Origin: Clytia hemisphaerica
Taxonomy: Eukaryota > Cnidaria > Hydrozoa > Leptothecata > Clytiidae
Assembly: GCA_902728285.1 (NCBI GenBank)
Contig: CACVBU010001207.1
Coordinates: 1-64,000 of the forward strand
Direction of reading: 5' to 3'
Length of the DNA: 64,000 nt
Shown: piece after piece, positions 47,731 to 59,656 of the stretch
Layout of the letters: each line of letters begins with the position of its first letter
Numbering within the stretch: position 1 is the first letter of the stretch
The notes under the pieces: generated by a model
The model's database searches: none
What the model was told of the DNA's origin: nothing
The model's input: only the letters and a program-made list of their open reading frames with translations
Translations under genes and position numbers: made by a program

Positions 47731-48551
47731 GTCCGACACTTTCTAGTCCGACAGCAAAATAGTCCGAATCTATAAAATAAATTTAGAATTTAGAAGTCTT
47801 TTTTTTCGATGTCATTTTTGTCCGAAAACGAAAGATTTTACAGTGTCGAATGTTGAATAAGGGTTTTTTTACTGAGATAATATTAATAAAAGTTCATTTT
47901 GGCATTTTGACATAATTAGAAATAAAGGACCAATCAAATTTGCTTAGAAATAATTTATAGCAAAAAGAATGCACCACCTTTAACTTTAAGGGTCCCTTTT
48001 TGCATGTTCAGAATTATGAAGCTTCCCAAAATTTAAGAAAAGTTGGGTTTAGGGGCCCAACCATTGAGTTTCAAGCCCGAAGGGCTAGAGGTCAATCTCT
48101 TTGGTAGGATTTGAAGCCAACAAATCCTACCAAAGTTGCGCGGTCTTGAGCGACCCGCCTGGTTTTTACACAAATGACAGATTGAAACTAAAATTTACCG
48201 CTTAATTTCGAAAAAAATATCACTCGAAAACAAAGGAATTGCTAGATTCAATCCGTCATCAAAAATACGGCACATATTTTAAGGCTTCAATTTTTCTTGC
48301 CTGAGAAAGGTTAGAGATTGACCTCTAGCCCTTCGGGCTTGAAACTCAATGGGCCCAACCTCAAAGTCGGAACTTTGGATTTTTATAAGCACGTGGTTGC
48401 TTATAAAAGATGTGCCTCCTTTTCGGCGATTCATATTTCGTTTTACATGTTTTTTTTGACTCGTTGTCGGACAAAATTGTTGTCGGAATACTGACGCATT
48501 CGTCAAATCCAACGTCGGACATTTTTACTGTCGGACTAGAAAGTGTCGGAC
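47731..48551. mobile_element. 821-bp mariner-type MITE inserted in the Helitron
   Basis: TA on both sides (47729-47730, 48552-48553). Inverted ends GTCCGACACTTTCTAGTCCG and its inverse at 48527-48551. Further GTCCGA and TGTCGGA words lie near each end. It carries a nested hAT-like MITE at 48062-48351. No transposase. Confidence 0.88.
48062..48351. mobile_element. hAT-like MITE, AGCCCGAAGGGCTAGA family, copy 2 (nested)
   Basis: The duplication GGCCCAAC flanks it (48054-48061, 48352-48359). Ends CATTGAGTTTCAAGCCCGAA and TTCGGGCTTGAAACTCAATG. It sits inside the mariner-type MITE, which sits inside the Helitron: three nested levels. Confidence 0.88.
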
Positions 48552-48569
48552 TACTGACGACCTCCCAAT

Positions 48570-50168
48570 GAGGGAATTCTTCCTGATTTTGGTCCAAATT
48601 CTGAGGATAGTGAAGAAAAAACTTATGATTGCAATACTGAAATGGGGAGTTTTATTCCAATTAAAGTAAAAACTAAGAAAGAAAAAGATATAATTAATGA
48701 TTCAATTTTGAATCCAGAATCTGTTAAGATAGGCAACGAGCCTTTAAATGAGTTCACTACAGAGTATTTGGCTACTTTAGCTTTTCCAACACTTTTCCCA
48801 GATGGTAAAGGAGATCCAACCAATTCAAGCATCAGAAGGTCTATTGCTAAAAGTGATACAGAATCTTTTTCTGAAAAGATTAAACATTTGATAAAATTTG
48901 CTGAAATGATAGATGGGAAATGGGTATACAGATTTGCAGCCCATCCTCGATTTGGGTTTTGGGCTTACAATATGCTTTATCGTAGACGTCTGTTGGGACA
49001 AGGAAGTTTTTACTTGAAGCAAAATCCAGGAGAAGCTAATTTGACAATTAATGAATTACAGGATATGGTTAGAGAAGGTAGTCATGCTACAATCATGAAA
49101 AAGCTAATGAGATATGCGAAGAATGTAACAGGTACAAATGCGTACTGGAATCAGGCTAAAGAAGAATTAAAAGCTACAATTAGTCAGGTTGGTTCTCCAA
49201 CAATTTTTTGGACTCTGTCATGTGCTGAATTCCATTGGCCAGAATATCATGCATTATTTTCAAATGATAATGATAGCTCAAGTGATACATTGCGAGAAAA
49301 TATTATTAATAATCCTCATTTGATAGACTGGTTTTTTACTGTCAGAGTTGAAAACTTTGTTAAACTTTGGCTTTATGAGACCTTAGGTGCTGAATGGCAC
49401 TGGTACAGATTTGAATATGCTGTTATGAGAGGCTCTATCCACTGTCATGGGGTAGCAAAACTTAAAAATGACCCAGGATTGTGCTCTCTTACTCAAAAGG
49501 CTTTAGAAGGACATATAGCTGAGAAAGAATTACTAGATTCTGAATTTGAGGATAATGTCAAAGTTGAGCTTGAAACTAAAGTCAATGAAGGAAAAGCAGC
49601 AGAAAGGGAAGTTACTGAATATGTTGATTCTATTGTGACAGCTTGTAACCCCTGTACTCCTGAAGAAGGCTGGGTAAAACCGAAAGTGCACCCATGCAAA
49701 AAAAAAGTTTGAAGACATTGATGAAAATGAGCTTGACAATGATTATGCAAATTTAGTAAATAGTGTTCAGAGGCATACTAAGTGCAGTACAGCCTATTGC
49801 TTACGTAAAAAGAATGATGATGAACAATATTGTAGATTCAATTTTCCTTTTGAGGATTGCAATGAAACTTATATTGAATTTGAAGAATTGAATTCAAAGA
49901 AATATGGTAAGCAGTACAGACAAAAATTGTATTAAAAAGAAACGACTCAAGAGTAAACAGGCATCAGAGATTGCAATTGCACTCATGGAGAGCTAATTGC
50001 GATATACAACCAATTATAGATTACAATGCATGTTTAGAATATCTTGCTAAGTATGCCTCAAAGGCAGAAAAAATATCAGATGTTGCTCGAGACGCTTTTG
50101 TTTCTGTGTGTGAGAATTTAAAAGGAACTGAACAAATGAGATCTGTTATTCAGAAATTAATGATTTAG
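48570..50168 (+). pseudogene. Helitron Rep (HUH endonuclease) region
   Basis: YLATLAFPTLFPDGKGDP opens the Helitron-like N domain, followed by PRFGFWAYNMLYRR and SPTIFWTLSCAEFHWP. The HUH metal-binding motif is GSIHCHGVA (about 49431-49455). After frameshifts in an A run near 49705 and at about 49935, RVNRHQRLQLHSWRANCDIQ leads to the two-tyrosine motif EYLAKYASK (about 50035-50062), the catalytic pair for DNA nicking and joining. A further frameshift lies near 50155. Confidence 0.88.
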
Positions 50169-50832
50169 AGCTGTCGGGGAAAGAGATTTTAGTATACAAG
50201 AGGTAATGCACCATATATTATCATTAAAACTGGTCAGTTCATCTTTTCAAGTTGTTAATGTTTCGGTTGACGGATCTCGAAAGGTTGAAATCAATAATGA
50301 GGATGTCCTTACTGAAGCTTCAACTGTTGATAATTATGCTAACAGGGCTAACCTTGAAGGATGTGATGCATTCGTTTTAGATAGCAATTTTATGCAATTT
50401 GTTTCAAACTATTCAGTGCAAAAAGATGTTTTGAAAAAACGTAGAAGCCAGTTATTGTTAGAGCCTTCCCAACACCATCATTTGATCCAAAAGGACCTAA
50501 TTTTTATGTATTTTGCAAATACCAACTGCTAAAATACAAACCATGGAGGACCAGGATTAGTGATGCTTGGGATGGTTTAAGTGAGAATGATACTGATATG
50601 TTTTGCCAAAAATGGAATGAGTTTTTGCAAACTGATTTAGGTCAAAGTGTTGTCCCTATGGAGAAGAGAATTTAATAATGCTGAATTATATTTTGAAAGG
50701 TCAGAAACTGATGAGTTTGAAGAGAATGTTGAAGGGGAACGTGAAGAATGGATGCACTTAGCTGATTTATGTGCGAATAACAACGAAATTAATCAAGATG
50801 AGCCATCTCATAACGATTTAGAATATTGGCAG
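50169..50832 (+). pseudogene. Helitron linker between Rep and helicase
   Basis: Encodes segments usual between Rep and helicase (HILSLKLVSSSFQVVNVSVD, then DPKGPNFYVFCKYQLLKYKP), with frame changes near 50205, 50455 and 50660. It is interrupted at 50832 by the foldback element and resumes at 54600. Confidence 0.75.
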
Positions 50833-51236
50833 CGTTGTTACTAAAAGTGGTAACGGTAGGTAACGGTAGGTAACGATAGGTAACGATAGGTAACGACAAG
50901 TAACGGTAGGTAACGATGAAGTAACGGTCAGTAACGATGAAGTAACGCAAGTAACGAGGGGTAACGAAAAAGTAACGAAGTAACGATGGGGAAAAAGCTG
51001 AAAATGGTGGCCCTGAGGTGTCGAACTATCAAAATTTGTTAATTTCTACACCAGAGCTAATGGTCAGACCTAACGACTCAGTTAAATCTATTCAAGGCAT
51101 TTTGGAAAGCTGATGATTGTACATCATAGGATCTGATCGTTCTGGTGAATATGACTGTGGAGATGATAAATGCAATCGTTTTTATTGTAAGTTGGTGTTT
51201 GTGAATAAACTGAAAGATTTGACGGCTTTGGTGAAT

Positions 51237-51765
51237 CAATGGTGTTGGTCAATGCAATGATGAAATAAATGGTGCTGGTCAATGTAGCGATGGAATCAAT
51301 GGTGCTGGTCAATACAATAATGGAATCAATAGTGCTGGTCAATGCAATGATGGAATCAATGGTGCTGGTCAATGCAATGATTGAATCAAAGGTGCTGGTC
51401 AATGCAATGATGGAAACAATGGTGCTGGTCAATACAATGAAAGAATCAATGGCGCTGGTCAATGAAATGATGGAATCAATGGTGCTGGTCAATACAATGA
51501 TGGAATCAATGGTGCTGGTCAATACAATAATGGAATCAATGGTGCTGGTCAATGCAATGATGGAATCAATGGTGCTGGTCAATACAAATGATGGAATCAA
51601 TGGAGCTGGTCAATGCAATGATAGAAACAATGGTGCTGGTCAATGCAATGATGAAATCAATGGTGCTGGAATCAATAGTGCTGGTGAATGCAATGATGGA
51701 ATCAATGGTGCTGGTGAATGCAATGATGGAATCAATGGTTCTGGTGAATTCAATGGTGGAATCGA
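51237..51765 (+). repeat. 30-bp minisatellite, left arm of foldback
   Basis: About 17-18 units of ATGGAATCAATGGTGCTGGT plus CAATGCAATG with point variants. Because 30 is divisible by 3, long open frames exist on both strands; they are a by-product. Confidence 0.9.
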
Positions 51766-52514
51766 TTGTGGTGCACTGGTGTACGCCCAATGGCACTGTT
51801 ATGCAGGTGAATACAAGTTAGGGATTGTGCATTTTTTGTAAGCATCATCTTTATAAGAAATCCATCGATAATTTTCGATTCAAGGGGTATTGACTTTCGG
51901 TGATTGGTTCATTCAAAGCAAGTTAGGGATTGTGCAAAATGTGAGAATATTTATTTTTCTTATAAGCATCATCTTTATAAGAATACAATCCATAACTATT
52001 AATCCAAGGGGTATTGACTTTCGGTGATTGGTTCATTCAAAGCAAGTTAGGGATTGTGCAAAATGTGAGCATATTTATTTTTCTTATAAGCATCATTTTT
52101 ATAAGAATACAATCAATAACTTTTGATTCAAGGGGTATTGACTTTCGGCGATTGGTTCTTTCAAAGCAAGTTAGGGATTGTGCAAAATGTGAGCATATTT
52201 ATTTTTCTTATAAGCACCATCTTTATAAGAATACAATCAATAACTTTTAATTCAAGGGGGTATTGACTTTTGGTAAGTAAGTCAGGGATATGTGCAGTAT
52301 GTCTCGGGAGTTTAAGTATAGCAAAACTAATCCGATTAAAGTATCTAGTTTACCTTAAGGGAACTAATTTTTCGCTAATTTTCGGGTTTTTTAGCAAAAT
52401 TCAAATTTTGCCAAATTTTCTCAAAGATTTGAATAATCCCTAGGAAAATGAAAGAAATTTGTCCAATGATGGGTAAAAGCGCGAAAATTAATTCCCGATT
52501 AATTCCCGCGAAAT

Positions 52515-53615
52515 GCCATTTTTTGAATGAACCAATCACCAAAATTCAAAACTTTCAAAGGTTATGGATTGTAATCTTATAAAGATGATGCTTATAAGAA
52601 AAATAAATATGCTCACATTTTGCACAATCCCCAACTTGCTTTGAATGAACCAATCGCCGAAAGTCAATACCCCTTGGATTAAAAGTTATGGATCGCATTC
52701 TTATAAAGATGATGCTTATAAGAAAAATAAATATGATCACATTTTGCACAATCCCTAACTTGCTTTGAAAGAACCAATCGCCAAAAGTCAATACCCCTCC
52801 TTGAATTACAAGTTATGGATTGCATTCTTAAATAGATGATGCTTATAAGAAAAATAAATATGCTCACGTTTTGCACAACCCCTAACTTGCTTTGAAAGAA
52901 CCAATCGCTGAAAGTCAATACCCCTTGAATCAAAAGTTATTGATTGTATTCTTATAAAGATAATGCTTATAAGAAAAATAAATATGCTCACATTTTGCAC
53001 AAACCCCAAGTTGCTTTGAATGAACCCATCGCCGAAAGTCAATACCCCTTGAATAAAAAGTTATGGATTGTATTCTTATAAAGATGATGCTTATAAGAAA
53101 AATGAATATGCTCACATTTTGCACAAACCCCAAGTTGCTCTGAATGAACCAATCGCCGAAAGTCAATACCCCTTGAATCAAAAGTTATTGATTGTATTCT
53201 TATAAAGAAAATGCTTATAAGAAAAATAAATATGCTCACATTTTGCACAATCCCTAACTTGCTTTGAAAGAACCCATCACCGAAAGTCAATATCCCTTGG
53301 ATCAAAAGTTATTGATTGTATTCTTATAAAGATGGTGCTTATAAGAAAAATAAATATGCTCACATTTTGCACAAACCCTAAGTTGCTTTGAATGAACCTA
53401 TCGCCGAAAGTCAATACCCCTTGGATTAAAAGTTATGGATTGTATTCTTATAAAGATGGTGCCTATAAGAAAAATAAAAATGCTCACATTTTGCACAATC
53501 CCTAACTTGCTTTGAAAGAACCCATCGCCGGAAGTCAATACCCCTTGAATCGAAAATTATAGACGGATTTCTTATAAAAATGATGCTTACAAAAAATGCA
53601 CAATCCCAAACTTGC
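52515..53615 (-). repeat. 124-bp tandem repeat, right arm of foldback
   Basis: The unit includes TATGCTCACATTTTGCACAA and GAACCAATCGCCGAAAGTCA. Inverse of the shorter array at 51800-52255. Related single sequences occur just outside the Helitron at 41180-41345. Confidence 0.88.
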
Positions 53616-53636
53616 ATTCACCTACACAACTGTACC

Positions 53637-54180
53637 ATTGGGCGTACACCAGTACACCACCATCGATTCCACCATTGAATTCACCAGAACCATTGATTCC
53701 ATCATTGCACTGACCAGCACCATTGATTCCATCACTGTGTTGACCAGCACCATTGATTCCATCATTGCATTGACCAGCACCATTGATTCCATCACTGTAT
53801 TGACCAGCACCATTGATTCCATCATTGCATTGACCAGCACCATTGTTCCATCATTTCATTGACCAGCACCATTGATTCCATCACTGTATTGACCAGCACC
53901 ATTGATTTCATCATTGTATTGACCAGCACCATCGATTCCACCATTGAATTCACCAGAACCATTGATTCCATCATTGCACTGACCAGCACCATTGATTCCA
54001 TCATTGTATTGACCAGCACCATTGATTCCATTATTGCATTGACCAGCACCATTGATTCCATCGCTGTATTGACCAGCACCATTGATTCCATCATTGCATT
54101 GACCAGCACCATTGATTCCATCACTGTATTGACCAGCACCATTGATTCTGTCATTTCATTGACCAACACCATTGATTCAC
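53637..54180 (-). repeat. 30-bp minisatellite, right arm of foldback
   Basis: Inverse of the 51237-51765 array, with about 18 units and its own variants. It begins at CACCATCGATTCCACC, mirroring the edge of the left array. Confidence 0.9.
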
Positions 54181-54599
54181 CAAAGTCGTTAAATCTTTCA
54201 GTTTATTCACAAACACCAATTTACAATAAAAACGACTGGATTTATTATCTCCACAGTCATATTCACCAGAACGATCAGATCTTGCTGTACAATCATCAGA
54301 TTTCCAAAATTCTTGAATGGATTAACCAGAGTCGTTAGGTTCGCCCAAAATCACCGGAACCATTAGATCTGGTGCAGAAATTAACAAATTTTGATAGTTC
54401 GACACTCCAGGGCCACCATTTTCAGCTTTTTCCCCATCGTTACTTCGTTACTTTTTCGTTACCCCTCGTTACTTGCGTTACTTCATCGTTACCGATCGTT
54501 ACTTCATCGTTACCTGTCGTTACCTACCGTTACTTGCCGTTACCTATCGTTACCTATCGTTACCTACCGTTACCACTTTTAGTAACAACGTATTGGCAG

Positions 54600-56110
54600 T
54601 CTTGTAGAAATAATTACACTGAAGAGCAGATTGGAAATATGGTTTCTTGGCTTGACAAAAGAAAAGCCGAAATGTCTGAGAACCCAGTTGAACAAGTGTT
54701 TGAACTAAAAGTAGACTCCCTTAATGAGTCGCAAAGAAAAGCATTTGATATATTATTAGATCATGATATGAATCAGAGAGATCAGCTATTCATGATGATT
54801 ACCGGGTTAGCAGGGAGTGGAAAAAGTTACTTAATTAATAACATTAGAGCTTTACTGAAAGAGAAATGTATTGTATCAGCCTACTTTGGAATAGCTGCAT
54901 TTAATATTAATGGTAAGACTTTGCATTCTTTATTGAATCTTCCAATAAGAGGAAAAAACCGAAACGATTTGAAGGGTCCTGCACTCTTACGACTACAAGA
55001 AAGACTCAGTGGAATTAGATATATGATTATTGATGAGTATTCTGTTGTTGGTCAAAATATGCTAGGATGGATAGATAAACGGTGTAGACAAGGAACAGGT
55101 GAATCAGACAAAGCTTTTGGTGGAATATCTATAATCTTGGTAGGAGACATTGCTCAATTACCCCCTGTTGGAGATGAAGTATTGTATCATAAGAAACCTA
55201 GAAGTGAAATTGGTACATTAGGTTTTTGCATGTATAGAAGGTTTACGACTGTGATAAAGCTGACAGTAAATGAAAGATCTAAAGGTGATGATTTTGAGCA
55301 GGTAAAATTCAAAGCTGCCTTATTGAGATTAAGAAACGGTGATTCAACTGAGGAAGATTGGCAGATGTTCTTATCTAGGACACCTGCCAATTTGACTAAT
55401 AATTTAAATTTAAAAGACTTTGTGAAATTATCTTTTTCAAATGAGAAAGTTGCTTCCGATAACCATGAAGCATTGATGAGCTTAAATATCCCAGTGGCAC
55501 AAATTAATGCAAGACACAGTAATAAAGAATCAGCTAAACTTTCTTCAGACGACATGGGTGGATTAGAACCTAAGGTATTTTTAAGCATCGGTGCAAGAGT
55601 AATGTTGACTAGAAACCTTTGGACAGACCAAGGACTTTGTAATGGGTCAATGGGAATAGTTAAAGATATTATTTATCAAGAAGGAGATTCTCCTCCAAAC
55701 CTACCTATAGCTGTTATTGTTCAATTTGACTCTTTTTATAAAGGACCAAGTATATGCGAAGACCAGCCTCGCTGTGTTCCGATTATTCCTTTAACAAATT
55801 CTTCAGACCTTCGCGGTACATCGCATGAGCGACAACAGCTACCTTTGAGATTGTCTTGGGCAATAACTATTCACAAGTCTCAAGGATTAACTTGAATAAA
55901 GCATGGATTGATTTAGGAAATACAGAAAGATTTATTGGTTTAGCGTATGTTGGGATCTCAAGAGTGAGAAAGCTAAAAGATATGATAATCGAGCCAATGA
56001 CATTAGAGCGATTACAAGATATTAAGAAAAGGAAAAATTTTAAATTTAGAGAATTAGAAGAACAGAAAATTAACGGTTTGGCACTAGAAACTGAGGCGAG
56101 ATTGATTTGA
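54600..56110 (+). pseudogene. Helitron PIF1-type helicase region
   Basis: LNESQRKAFDILLDHDM leads to Walker A GLAGSGKS (about 54803-54826), then FGIAAFNINGKTLHSLLNLP, Walker B IIDEYS (about 55024-55043), LVGDIAQLPPVGD, GARVMLTRNLWTDQGLCNG and the terminal WAITIHKSQGLT. A one-base deletion near 55891 truncates the frame; the remainder (LNKAWIDLGNTERFIGLAYV, then GISRVRKL) follows to the stop at 56110. Apart from this single lesion the helicase is intact. In an active element it would unwind DNA 5'-3' during rolling-circle transposition. Confidence 0.92.
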
Positions 56111-56509
56111 TAAGGGTGTACATTGATGAGAACTAAACGTTTTTAATGACTGGGTGGGTGGTAATACATTTTCAAAATTGTAAATAATGATTTTTTTCTA
56201 TTTAAAGCTCGATTTGAAATACATGTCACAAACACAATTCAATGATGCTTCTACATGACACTTCCTAAAGGTAAGAGTGTTATTTTAGTTGTCGTGAGTG
56301 TTTTTTCAGTGCAACAGTATAATTTGTAGAGTTATGTCTTATGTTATAGTGGTACTACTTTTTTCACGTTACATGGCAACAGAAGTCGCCCAAAGCTACA
56401 CCTCTCAAATTTTGAGCCTTTTTAGGTGAAGAACCAGAATCAATCAAAACATCCCTTTGAACAGGCTTAATCTAGCAGAAAGGTTTATATAGTAAAGGGA
56501 ATTTTGTTC

Positions 56510-57155
56510 GATTTTTTGGAATCGCTTGACTGTTTTGTTAGAAGCACTTGTTATACATTTTTGGAAAGCTAAGGGGTAGGGGAATCGAAATTACTATGTT
56601 TCCAATTTTTTTTCGGACACTTTGGTGTGATTTTCGGACAAATATGACGGTCTCAGGCAAAAATCATAGGGTTAAAAATTAACGAAAATTTTAGCTCGAG
56701 AAAACGGAGACCTGTTGTATATTTTTGGAAAGCTCTCAAAAAATTAAGATTAGAGATATATTGCAAGTATAGGTGATTTCAGTACCTAACTCAAGATATT
56801 GAGCTTCAAAAAGCGCAAAAACTGGACAAAATAGCTGTTTCTGGCTGAAAAGCACGGTTTTCAAGGGTTAATATCTCGATTTAGGTACAGAAATCACCTA
56901 TACTTGCAATATATCTCTAATCTTAATTTTTTGAGAGCTTTCCAAAAATATACAACAGGTCTCCGTTTTCTCGAGCTAAAATTTTCGTTAATTTTTAACC
57001 CTATGATTTTTGCCTGAGACCGTCATATTTGTCCGAAAATCACACCAAAGTGTCCGAAAAAAAATTGGAAACATAGTAATTTCGATTCCCCTACCCCTTA
57101 GCTTTCCAAATATGTATAACAAGTGCTTCTAACAAAACAGTCTAGCGATTTTACA
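56510..57155. mobile_element. About 650-bp palindrome
   Basis: The left arm (GACTGTTTTGTTAGAAGCAC, TTTGGAAAGCTAAGGGGTAG, CGGACACTTTGGTGTGATTT) is mirrored almost base for base in 56870-57150. The loop is about 56800-56880. No open frame of note. Terminal duplication not identified. Confidence 0.85.
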
Positions 57156-58276
57156 AAATGCCCTCTACTAATAGTGACATAATGGCTCATTTTTAACAAT
57201 TTTAAATGATTTGATTTTTTTCTCCGTTTTTAGGTCATTTTCAAGCTTATCAACAAAACGAGAAAATGATTTCAATAATCAACCTTCGTATCGTTATTTC
57301 ACAATTTGACCTCTAGCATGTTCCGTCAATTCGATGCTATTTGTTCAACCATTTTCCTTGATGTTCCTGATGCGTGTATTAATTCAGATCAGTTATTTAT
57401 ATCGACTACATGATAACAAGTACAACGGGTTATGAATAATTTACATTCAACAAATAAACCTTAACGTTATCAATTCACAGCAGTTATATATTAACTACAT
57501 GAATGCTGTATTTCTATCTACAACAGATTACGAATAGGTTAGATTCAACAAAACCTAAACGTTATAAATGTTGTTGACTTCGGATATACACAAAGATGCT
57601 GATACAATGATGCTTATTTCCCTGATAGTAGACTGGTGTTTTTGGTCTTTAACTATTTTAAATGTCATACCACACAACGTGGTAGTTGGAAATTGAATTG
57701 TGTTGAGACGGACTTATCAATATTTTAAAGCAGGAAGCATATTTTTATAGAGACTTCTTTCCATTTTAAACGATAATATTTTATTAACACGAAAAATACT
57801 AATTTTAATACAATACATGCCTACTCTTACGTTCCAAATAAACGCCCCCCCTTGTTAAATTTTTCGAAAATTTTCTAACCCCCCGGACCTTATTAGGACC
57901 CCCCCCGTTTATCAATCTCTAAGAATAGTTTCAGCTGTCAAAGAGAAGGCCCCTTATTTTGCTCTAAATAGCCTGATTTTATTTTCAATGATTAATTATT
58001 CCAAAGTAATCTTGAGGTTGAGTCAGAATATACTCCTCAGTTGTCACGTCCTACTGCCGGACTTTAAGGATGACAGCCAAGAAAAGGACTTTACATCTAA
58101 TTTCAACTTTAGAACATAATGTTGTTTTAAAAGGCTTTTATCGTCGTAACTAAATGTTACTTATCAAATTATAATGGCTGGCAATAAATATTTAACTCCG
58201 GCGGTTTCGGGGCATTTATAGCTTCAGCTAACTGCTAGTATTAATGATATTTGAATTGTTTCAAAATTGGAAAATG

Positions 58277-58814
58277 TTATATCGGATGGCCAAAAGTCAC
58301 CTCACCTTCTTTTCTTTTCTTTCCTATCTCTTATCCTATTTTTCTCTTTTCTGACTGTCTGAGTTTCTGAGACTTAGTTCCTCATTTCTGACTGAGTTTT
58401 CATACCTGTCAATCAATTGTCCATCAATTTCGACCTGTCTAATTTTCGCACCGAGTGGGAATCGAACCACCACCAAAGAAAGACCTTCAGATTCGGAAGC
58501 CAGCGCTCTATCCGTTGAGCCATCGCCGCACAGCAAAACCACGCAATTTATAACATATTATACCGAACTGGCAAAAGACGGGGGTAATATTATTATAATA
58601 TGGGTAACAGTACCCCTTTTTTAAACCTGACTGAAATTCGAGCCGTTACTAGTAACCCTGCGGGGCCCAAGGCGCCGAGTATGCACCCGGCACAGTGACA
58701 AGCCGTTACTAGCAACCCTGACCCTACCTAACCCCCGGAAAAGTGACTATCAGCGATCCGTGGATAAAAAAATAAAATTAAAAAATGAAAGTGACTATTG
58801 GCCATCCGATATAA
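58277..58814. mobile_element. 538-bp inverted-repeat element enclosing a tRNA-derived SINE
   Basis: Ends TTATATCGGATGGCCAAAAG and its inverse TATTGGCCATCCGATATAA. The minus-strand sequence 58533-58445 is a tRNA-like head: GGCTCAACGGATAGAGC (A box) and GGTTCGATTCCCAC (B box). Either a SINE jumped into a MITE or the SINE family evolved inverted ends. Confidence 0.55.
58320..58533 (-). repeat. tRNA-derived SINE
   Basis: The A-box/B-box head described for the surrounding element is followed on the minus strand by CAGTCAGAAATGAGG-type repeated words and an A/G-rich tail (AGAAAAGAAAAGAAGG). The head is not a well-paired tRNA, so a functional tRNA gene is unlikely. Confidence 0.6.
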
Positions 58815-59437
58815 GAGCATCCTTCAAAATTGTACGTCTTATATTTATTATTTTTCTTTTTGAAAAAAAAAACGACCACAATATTTATGCATGGTGAGTG
58901 TGACCGAGGAAAGGTAGAAAAACAAATTAAATTTAGCGAGTTTGTCCACCGTATCATTTTTTTTCCGATGACACCAACACCGCCACCGCCGCCGCGAAAG
59001 GCTATCGTAATACTTTCGCTAGGCGAAATTAACAAAAGGAAAATTTTAACAAGTTTAAGGTCTATCTACACTGTTATAAAATATTGAATTATTCGAGTCT
59101 TATTAGCAGAGGGTCTTAATAAGAGAAGAGCAGTGGGTGGATTTTTTTCTCTTAACACTTAGCGGGGGGGGGCGTTTATTCGGGAGACAAGAGTACAGGT
59201 CTTAACCACAGATATCTGTAACAGACCAAAATGATGACTTGGACTACTTCTTTATACCAGAAATGAGACATGTAAATGCGTTCTAGCTCAACCAAAGTTG
59301 TGTATAAGATTATATTCTATAGCAAAGAAGACAAAAAAGTGATTTTTGATAAAGTTATCTACAAAATATTACGAGACCTGATAATAACAATATTGAAAAT
59401 TAGAAAAATGAAATAAAAAAGTCTAGATGCTAGTTAC

Positions 59438-59513
59438 CAATCTGGTACCCAGAGCCTCTTGTACCACTTTGATTTTACTGATGGACGTGATACAATCAAT
59501 GAAGTGGGATGAG
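59438..59513 (-). CDS. Candidate exon of unidentified minus-strand gene
   Basis: Minus strand, AG at 59515-59514 and GT at 59437-59436. Open in one phase as SHFIDCITSISKIKVVQEAL then GTRL. It may belong to the gene with exons at 62557-63358, but the phase does not follow directly, so at least one more exon would be needed. About 40 bp of it is duplicated at 59657-59697. Confidence 0.3.
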
Positions 59514-59656
59514 CTGGAGTTTTTACAGGATACTTCACTAATTGGTCATTTGAAGTGATAGAGATGACGCGTTCTTTAAAAAAGTAATAAGATTCTTTTA
59601 TTACATCTTAACGACCAACCAAATCAAATAAGAGCTTGTAAAAACTCCAGCTTGTC

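Larger units (their letters stand above)
50833..54590. mobile_element. 3.76-kb foldback element made of three tandem repeats, 9-bp duplication
   Basis: The duplication TATTGGCAG (50824-50832, 54591-54599) and ends CGTTGTTACTAAAAGTGGTA and inverse define it. Each arm, from outside in: (A) short GGTAACGATA-type units, 50850-50990 and 54430-54575; (B) a single-copy spacer of about 240 bp; (C) a 30-bp minisatellite (ATGGAATCAATGGTGCTGGT plus CAATGCAATG), 51237-51765 and 53637-54180; (D) a 124-bp unit, about 3.7 copies at 51800-52255 and about 8.7 at 52515-53615. The centre (52256-52510) is unique. The arms are thus inverted in kind but unequal in copy number. No real gene inside. Confidence 0.92.
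42151..56110 (+). mobile_element. Decayed Helitron with USP-like, DUF6570-like, Rep and helicase regions
   Basis: A chain of plus-strand coding blocks in the order of Helitron replicase-helicase proteins, here preceded by a peptidase-like region. At least eight frameshifts or stops and three inserted elements (43000-46224, 47731-48551, 50833-54590) break it, so it is not autonomous. Without inserts it spans about 6.1 kb. Its exact TC and CTRR-type termini could not be assigned. Coding density and codon use of the remaining blocks are still good, so decay is fairly recent. Confidence 0.88.
56111..59437. other. Interval without a recognised gene
   Basis: Contains the Helitron 3' end (not precisely located), a 650-bp palindrome (56510-57155), a copy of the C-rich phrase repeat (57835-57980, matching 1497-1585), a SINE-bearing inverted-repeat element (58277-58814) and a GGGGGGGCGTTTATTCGGG phrase near 59165. 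Confidence 0.6.

Noticed and set aside
51124..51841. Long open frames (repeating VLVNAMMESM and TIDSIIALTS) on both strands
   Set aside because: They come from a 30-bp minisatellite whose period is a multiple of three; the same frames occur inverted at 53596-54338. No start context or domain.
51880..53617. Several 60-90 residue frames with FIFLISIIFIRIQSITF
   Set aside because: Translations of the 124-bp tandem repeat in the foldback arms.
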